Shown here: one piece after another, positions 59,501 through 64,000 of the stretch
Layout of the letters: every line of letters starts with the position of its first letter
Numbering within the stretch: the first letter of the stretch is position 1
Assembly (NCBI GenBank): GCA_020055645.1
Contig: CM034546.1
Span: 77,128,001 to 77,192,000, forward strand
DNA length: 64,000 bases
Direction: 5' to 3'
From: Tomocerus qinae
Lineage: Eukaryota; Arthropoda; Collembola; Entomobryomorpha; Tomoceridae
Program-made: the position numbers and the translations under genes
Notes under the pieces: generated by a model
Told to the model about the DNA's origin: nothing
The model's database searches: none
What the model saw: only the letters and a program-made list of their open reading frames with translations

Positions 59501-60093
59501 ATTTGAGGTTGCGGAAAAATGTCTTCTAACATGTTTTACCACAGCCGAAAATATGGAAAGGCAAAAATTATGCTTAGATTAATGATTCATTTTGAGTAAG
59601 TTACATCCAAATCGGTCCAGTGTTTGCTGAGATATTTTACTTTTACCCTAATTTACATTTATTCTCAGTTTTCTTCTGACCTGAGGCAAAAGGAACTTTT
59701 CCTTCAATTTTGTTAGTGTAAAAATAAAACGATTAAAAATTGACTATTAAGATTTGAATTTCATTGTCCTAAGGCAGTTGATTTACATATTTCAGATAAT
59801 TTCTGTCATGTAAATTTTTTTAGCTGGTACAAAGGAAAGGGTACATGCACAATATGGCAGAACCTCACAGCCAGAACAACCTCAGGAGAGAACAAAAGAA
59901 CTGGGGGGACGCGTGCGTATCTCCATGCTGCTTTAAAGCTGGTACCAATCGCCCACGGCACGCAAACCTAATTTATGCAAATCAACTTTTTTCCACCATC
60001 TTAAGCTGATGCAGATGAGTAGGGGTTCAGGGGGTGACTTTTTGTATTCCAGTGCAACTCCCCCCCCCCAGCCTGAACAAAGAACTCAGAAAG

Positions 60094-60101
60094 TATAAAA
60101 G
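60094..60101 (+). promoter_or_regulatory. TATA box, probably of the Nanos-like gene
   Basis: TATAAAAG. Downstream are leader-type splice sites: donor GTAAGTAAA at about 60270, acceptor TTCCAG at about 60391, donor GTTAGT at about 60465 and acceptor TTTGCAG at about 60580. The message would therefore have a spliced 5' leader before the ATG at 60593. Confidence 0.5.
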
Positions 60102-60592
60102 GAAGCTCTTTTCTCAAATTTCCTCATTTCCACTCCTGACGAGCTCCCAGAAGGACCTTCACTTCTCCAGTCTGCATTTTGAAGTGTGCCACTTGAATTA
60201 CAGCCTGCTTAACTACTTACCTGTCGTAGTACTCTCTGCAAGGACCCATTTTCTCAAAATACTCTGACAAAGTAAGTAAATTTTTTTATTCTCGCCATAA
60301 TTGTTTCAAATGGTAATATTCCCAGTTTACCAATTTTGCTTTGTTCTATTTAATTTATGAAAACTTTACTAATTACGTGTGTATATTCCAGGATAATTGT
60401 TCCAGCCACATACACGTCACACTGATCGTTGGGGGAAAAACGTGACACATTTATTTGACACAGGTTAGTTATCATATTATATTGTATTTATTGTGGTAAT
60501 GGCATGCAGGGAAAGTTCTACTTTGAGCGGATAAGTAGTAAAAGTTGCTAATTTATTTTTTATTACTTTGATTTGCAGTCTCCAGACCGAAA

Positions 60593-61498
60593 ATGTCGAT
60601 CACAATTAACAAAAATGTCAGTCCGTCCTTGAGAGAGAAATGTGAAGCCTACCTCTTATCGCTCGCAATGAGAAAACATGGAAAATTGGAAGAAAGAAAA
60701 ATGTTCACAGAGTCTTCTCCGTCCCCCGCAACCTCTTCTTCCGAAGAAGCGTCACATGAATCACAAAGACGTAAAGCTTCAGTTCTCAACAAATGGCCAG
60801 CTCACGTTGACAGCACTATCCCTCCAACTACGAGGGGAGTTATGTTTCCCATCCCCAAGAAAGAAGAATCACCTGAGGACCGGCCAATGGAAGAAGTGTG
60901 TATGGTACCCATCCCTGAAGACGGCGTCCGACGTTCTACATCTGCTCCACGTACGACGGATTTCGAGGACATTACAACTTCATTTGTGGAAGATGTCGGA
61001 GAGGCTTCATTTTCTTCAGCTCAAAACATGGAGGATTACTTGCCTGCGAAAAATTCGTTTTTACCGGCTTCAACTAAATATCCATTTTCAATTGAGGATC
61101 CAGCGATAGTTTATTCCTACGAGGATTGGAGATCAGAAGTCGACGGATGGAAGTGGGATGATTTGAAAAGATGTAAGTAATTTCCTTTTTGTCCTTTTGC
61201 AGTAGATTTCTGTATTATAAATAAAATGTGCTGATCATTATTATTGTCTTGTTTCGATATAGGCGAGAATGTAGCTGCAGACATACAAACTCCAATTTTC
61301 GTCCAGGAAGTTCCAATCATCAAAGGCTGTTCATTTTGCCGGACCAATAGGAAATCGCCGAAGAATGAAGTCCTCTGCCCTTATCTCGGCAAATACGTCT
61401 GTCCAATGTGCAGGGCAACAGGAAAGCCTATTGTCCAAAGCTTTCAAGACAACAAAAAGAAGATAGAGCCAAACGCGTGTTCTTCACTTCACTATTAA
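60593..61498 (+). CDS. nos: Nanos-like protein with degenerate zinc fingers
   Basis: Two exons, 60593-61172 and 61263-61498, total 816 nt and encode 271 aa. The first 190 residues are disordered, Ser/Pro/Glu-rich and not recognisable. The second exon carries the family signature: Cys216-x2-Cys219 (CSFCRTNRKS), then VLCPYLGKYVCPMCRATG with Cys232, Cys240 and Cys243. Nanos proteins bind RNA with Pumilio and repress translation in the germ line and embryo. The canonical domain is two CCHC fingers. Here the stretch between the first cysteine pair and Cys232 is shortened and lacks the histidine. The second finger lacks the normal His and final Cys after ATG. Cys266 and His270 at the extreme C-terminus cannot replace them in the usual order. 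It is most likely a diverged Nanos paralogue. Confidence 0.7.
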
Positions 61499-63339
61499 CC
61501 TGTATTAGTTAGTACTTTAATTCCCGCTTGAAATGTTTTATAATAAGTTGATCGGTTTATAAGTTCAAAGTATATTTTTTAGATCGCATGAATTTAGAAA
61601 TAGAATTGCCCATTTAAAGCTTGTTTCAATGAATTTCATCCTAAATCATCTTTATTGTATAAGTAGATATTTAGATATTAGTAGTATAATTTTTTTGACT
61701 TTTCAGTTGAATTTATAAATAGGCAATAGATATTGAAATGAGTAGTTATGAATTTAGAAAACTATGTTAATTAATTGTGGAGATTAGTTACATTTAGTTA
61801 TATTTTATAGTTTCGCTACTTTTTATATTATCACCCGGTGTGATTTTTTCGGAATGTCAACAAAACTTAAGATTCCTTGCTGTTAGGTTTACAAGTTAGA
61901 AGGTAGTTTTAATGAAATAGAGTATATGAATTGTCAATTTACATTCATCTTATTTAATTACACTATAGAAGTAAAATTGCAATTTATTTTCTTTCTTTAA
62001 TAAAAACGAAATGATAAACTTATTGACTGTGCTAACAAAATACAATTCGCCCTTTCATTATGATATTATTATTATGTCATGCTATATGTCATTATGCGTC
62101 GTACCAACTACTACAACTATGAATATTATGGCCTTTCTATTTAATTGGTTCTAGCCACTGCTACGATTTACATTGTGCATTATAGCAATTGATATCACAA
62201 CAGACAAAAAATTTAGCATAATAATATTATTACATTATACTATACTATAAAACAGTTTGCATTTACCTACTTCTCATCTACCTAGGATTGTTAAAAATGC
62301 ATTTCATATGGCATGGCATAATATTGTAATATAGTATATCCCTAAAAACCAAAATGGAATGACGAGGTTGGCATTCTCATGTAAGTTAATGACAAAAATC
62401 AGCTAAAATACTTTAAATATTATAATATTAATCCTTGTCTTTATTAAAAACAAAGACTACTTCAACAGTTAAAATTTAAACTAGGCTCTAAGGCTTTAAA
62501 AAATCATTGTGGTAAAATTTTTGCATGAAGCAAATTTAGAAGCTTTTTCGTTGATAGATTGCTCTATAGAGGTATAATAATAATATTATGTAAATAAGTG
62601 GGCATAGATACGAGATCTTAATTAAGCATCAATTTATTTTTTGAGTCTATGTCTAGTAAACTTCTGTGAACACGCATTTAAAACAAATTATGATTAATTT
62701 GCTACTTTTAATGCAATTGTACCAAATAAATCAATCAGCAAATTAGTTCAGGATGACAGGCGTTCCTCGACTTTGTAATTGACATGAATTGAGTGCAATA
62801 GTCAGTTGTAAACAACAGATAAGCTACTTCAAATTTGTATATTGATGCGTCATTACGAAATTGCCAAACGCATAATGCAAGAATGTTTTTAGGATTGAGA
62901 AAGCGAAGGGCATAATGTGAATTTTTAAGCTACTTAAGTACGATTGTTATTATAGCCTTGTGGCTAATGCGAAAGAGATTGGCTTATTGGTTTTTAAATT
63001 ATTAATAGTCTTGGCTGGAGCCAACTAAAGTATGCAATTTCGTTGCGTTAATGACCACTTAGATCTATTTAAAAACTTTGAGACACGATTGTTATTGTTT
63101 TTATTGTCAAGGGATAAATAAATAATTTTGCTTCCTTAAGATTTTCAAATACACTTGACTAAGTTGCACAAAACTTCAATTAGCTAATTAATAACAATTC
63201 CACCAATACTGTGTATCACAGGAGTACACCAATTTCACCTTTAGAAAAACATTCTCGTTAATGATAAGCAATGTCTTTATTTAAGCAAGACCAGCCCATC
63301 AGCCATTCAAAAATTCTTCTGCGGTTCAGTGTATACACG
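61499..63339. other. Intergenic, no gene seen
   Basis: About 1.8 kb of AT-rich sequence. It includes the 3' untranslated region of the Nanos-like gene (polyA signal candidate AATAAA at about 61998, TTTAATAAAAACG) and the promoter side of the last gene. No coding potential recognised. Confidence 0.4.
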
Positions 63340-64000
63340 ATGTTCAAAATACGATATCTGTATTTCATCATCATAGTTGCAGATTTAAAACTGTTTTTAG
63401 CCGAAAGCATACCAATGGGAATCTCATATCTTACATCAGAAATGTTAAAGGAAGTTTCACAGTGTGACTTATTTATTTTTCACGATAAGAATAAAGAGAG
63501 ACAATATTTTGTGGAAGGGATTGTTACAGACATAGCTATTGAGACGGGGAAAGAGTTTTACTACGTGGATTTAAATCTTATCAATTCTTCCTTCGAATTT
63601 GATGTTTTCTTTTCCCGAAAAAATCGAGGTGTCCGTCTTCATTGTGCTGTGGTTGTCAGTTTTTTGTTTATGTTGAAAAAACAAATGACGGAAAAGTTTT
63701 TCAATCATTTAAGTCCTCATCTTAAGGCTCCGACAAGAGTTAGTGAAGATTTATTTATCTTTATTACACACAAGGATTTATCCAATGCCCTTTTGAAAAC
63801 TGATCTTGGACAAAAAATAAAATATAAAATTGTCTTTTCTTCTGGATCATTTAAAGATAGTGATGATATTACAGACTTGAAGGTGAAAAATGTTTGTTTT
63901 TACTGCCACAATGGTTCTCATCAAATAATTGATATCCCCCTTCTCCGAGGAAATAATACATTAAATTCTTCATTGAAATGGAAAACGATACATGAAGATT
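63340..64000 (+). CDS. IR-like receptor, 5' part (runs off the window)
   Basis: An uninterrupted plus-strand frame from ATG at 63340 to the window end, 220 codons, incomplete at the 3' side. It opens with a signal peptide (MFKIRYLYFIIIVADLKLF) and continues as a probable extracellular domain (CDLFIFHDKN, IETGKEFYYVDLNL, RLHCAVVVSFLFML). A paired-cysteine segment, VCFYCHNGSHQIID, recalls ILCYLCDNPIVD in the IR-like gene at 21453-23431, which suggests the same family. No membrane channel part is visible because the window ends. A related decayed copy lies at 59363. The call is inferred from these resemblances only. Confidence 0.45.
   Translation, partial: MFKIRYLYFIIIVADLKLFLAESIPMGISYLTSEMLKEVSQCDLFIFHDKNKERQYFVEGIVTDIAIETGKEFYYVDLNLINSSFEFDVFFSRKNRGVRLHCAVVVSFLFMLKKQMTEKFFNHLSPHLKAPTRVSEDLFIFITHKDLSNALLKTDLGQKIKYKIVFSSGSFKDSDDITDLKVKNVCFYCHNGSHQIIDIPLLRGNNTLNSSLKWKTIHED

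Noticed and set aside
60678-61109. Second frame within the Nanos-like first exon
   Set aside because: Overlaps the in-phase exon that joins to the zinc-finger exon; no independent support.

Overview
The window is eukaryotic and AT-rich. Its genes have short GT-AG introns and are typical of arthropods: RR-type cuticle proteins, GR-like and IR-like chemoreceptors, a Mesh-like NIDO/AMOP/VWD/sushi protein, chymotrypsin-fold proteases and a Nanos-like protein. A hexapod, perhaps a springtail, fits best, but the species cannot be fixed from sequence alone. I rebuilt exons by hand from splice sites and reading phase. For every complete gene the summed exon length is a multiple of three.

Layout. 0-16 kb: GR-like seven-transmembrane genes (103-1454 and 13159-15133, both minus), with decayed copies between them. 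Inserted among these are palindromic DNA, a small helix-turn-helix ORF, a 3-kb 24-bp minisatellite and a complete secreted copper amine oxidase gene (8016-11498, minus). 16-20 kb: two paralogous chymotrypsin-like proteases, both with C-terminal tails that look like GPI-anchor signals. 20.4 kb: a 281-bp hAT-type MITE with an 8-bp target duplication. 21.4-23.4 kb: a divergent ionotropic-receptor-like gene. 24.9-26.7 kb: one secreted protein with two SGNH hydrolase domains in tandem. 27.5 kb: a 269-bp fold-back palindrome. 30.7-34.3 kb: the Mesh-like gene.

35-47 kb: two minus-strand RR cuticle genes, a 5'-truncated LINE, two inverted copies of a repeat element carrying a 36-bp tandem array, and a GR-like pseudogene with one in-frame TGA. 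48.1-55.6 kb: a 25-exon TOG-domain gene of the TOGARAM/crescerin type. Between its two TOG regions lies a tandem array of eleven phase-0 mini-exons of 29-34 codons; several, with their introns, are nearly identical. 57.4-58.4 kb: a third cuticle gene, plus strand, almost identical to the first. 59.4 kb: a decayed IR-like fragment. 60.6-61.5 kb: a Nanos-like gene whose zinc fingers lack several canonical ligands. 63.3 kb to the end: the 5' part of another IR-like gene.

The neighbourhood looks like a rapidly evolving arthropod region of tandem duplicates (receptors, proteases, cuticle proteins) broken up by mobile DNA. The genes do not form one pathway. The least ordinary items are the mini-exon array, the tandem SGNH protein, the altered copper amine oxidase cofactor motif, the degenerate Nanos and the homogenised 24-bp satellite. 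I found no convincing tRNA, rRNA or CRISPR array.
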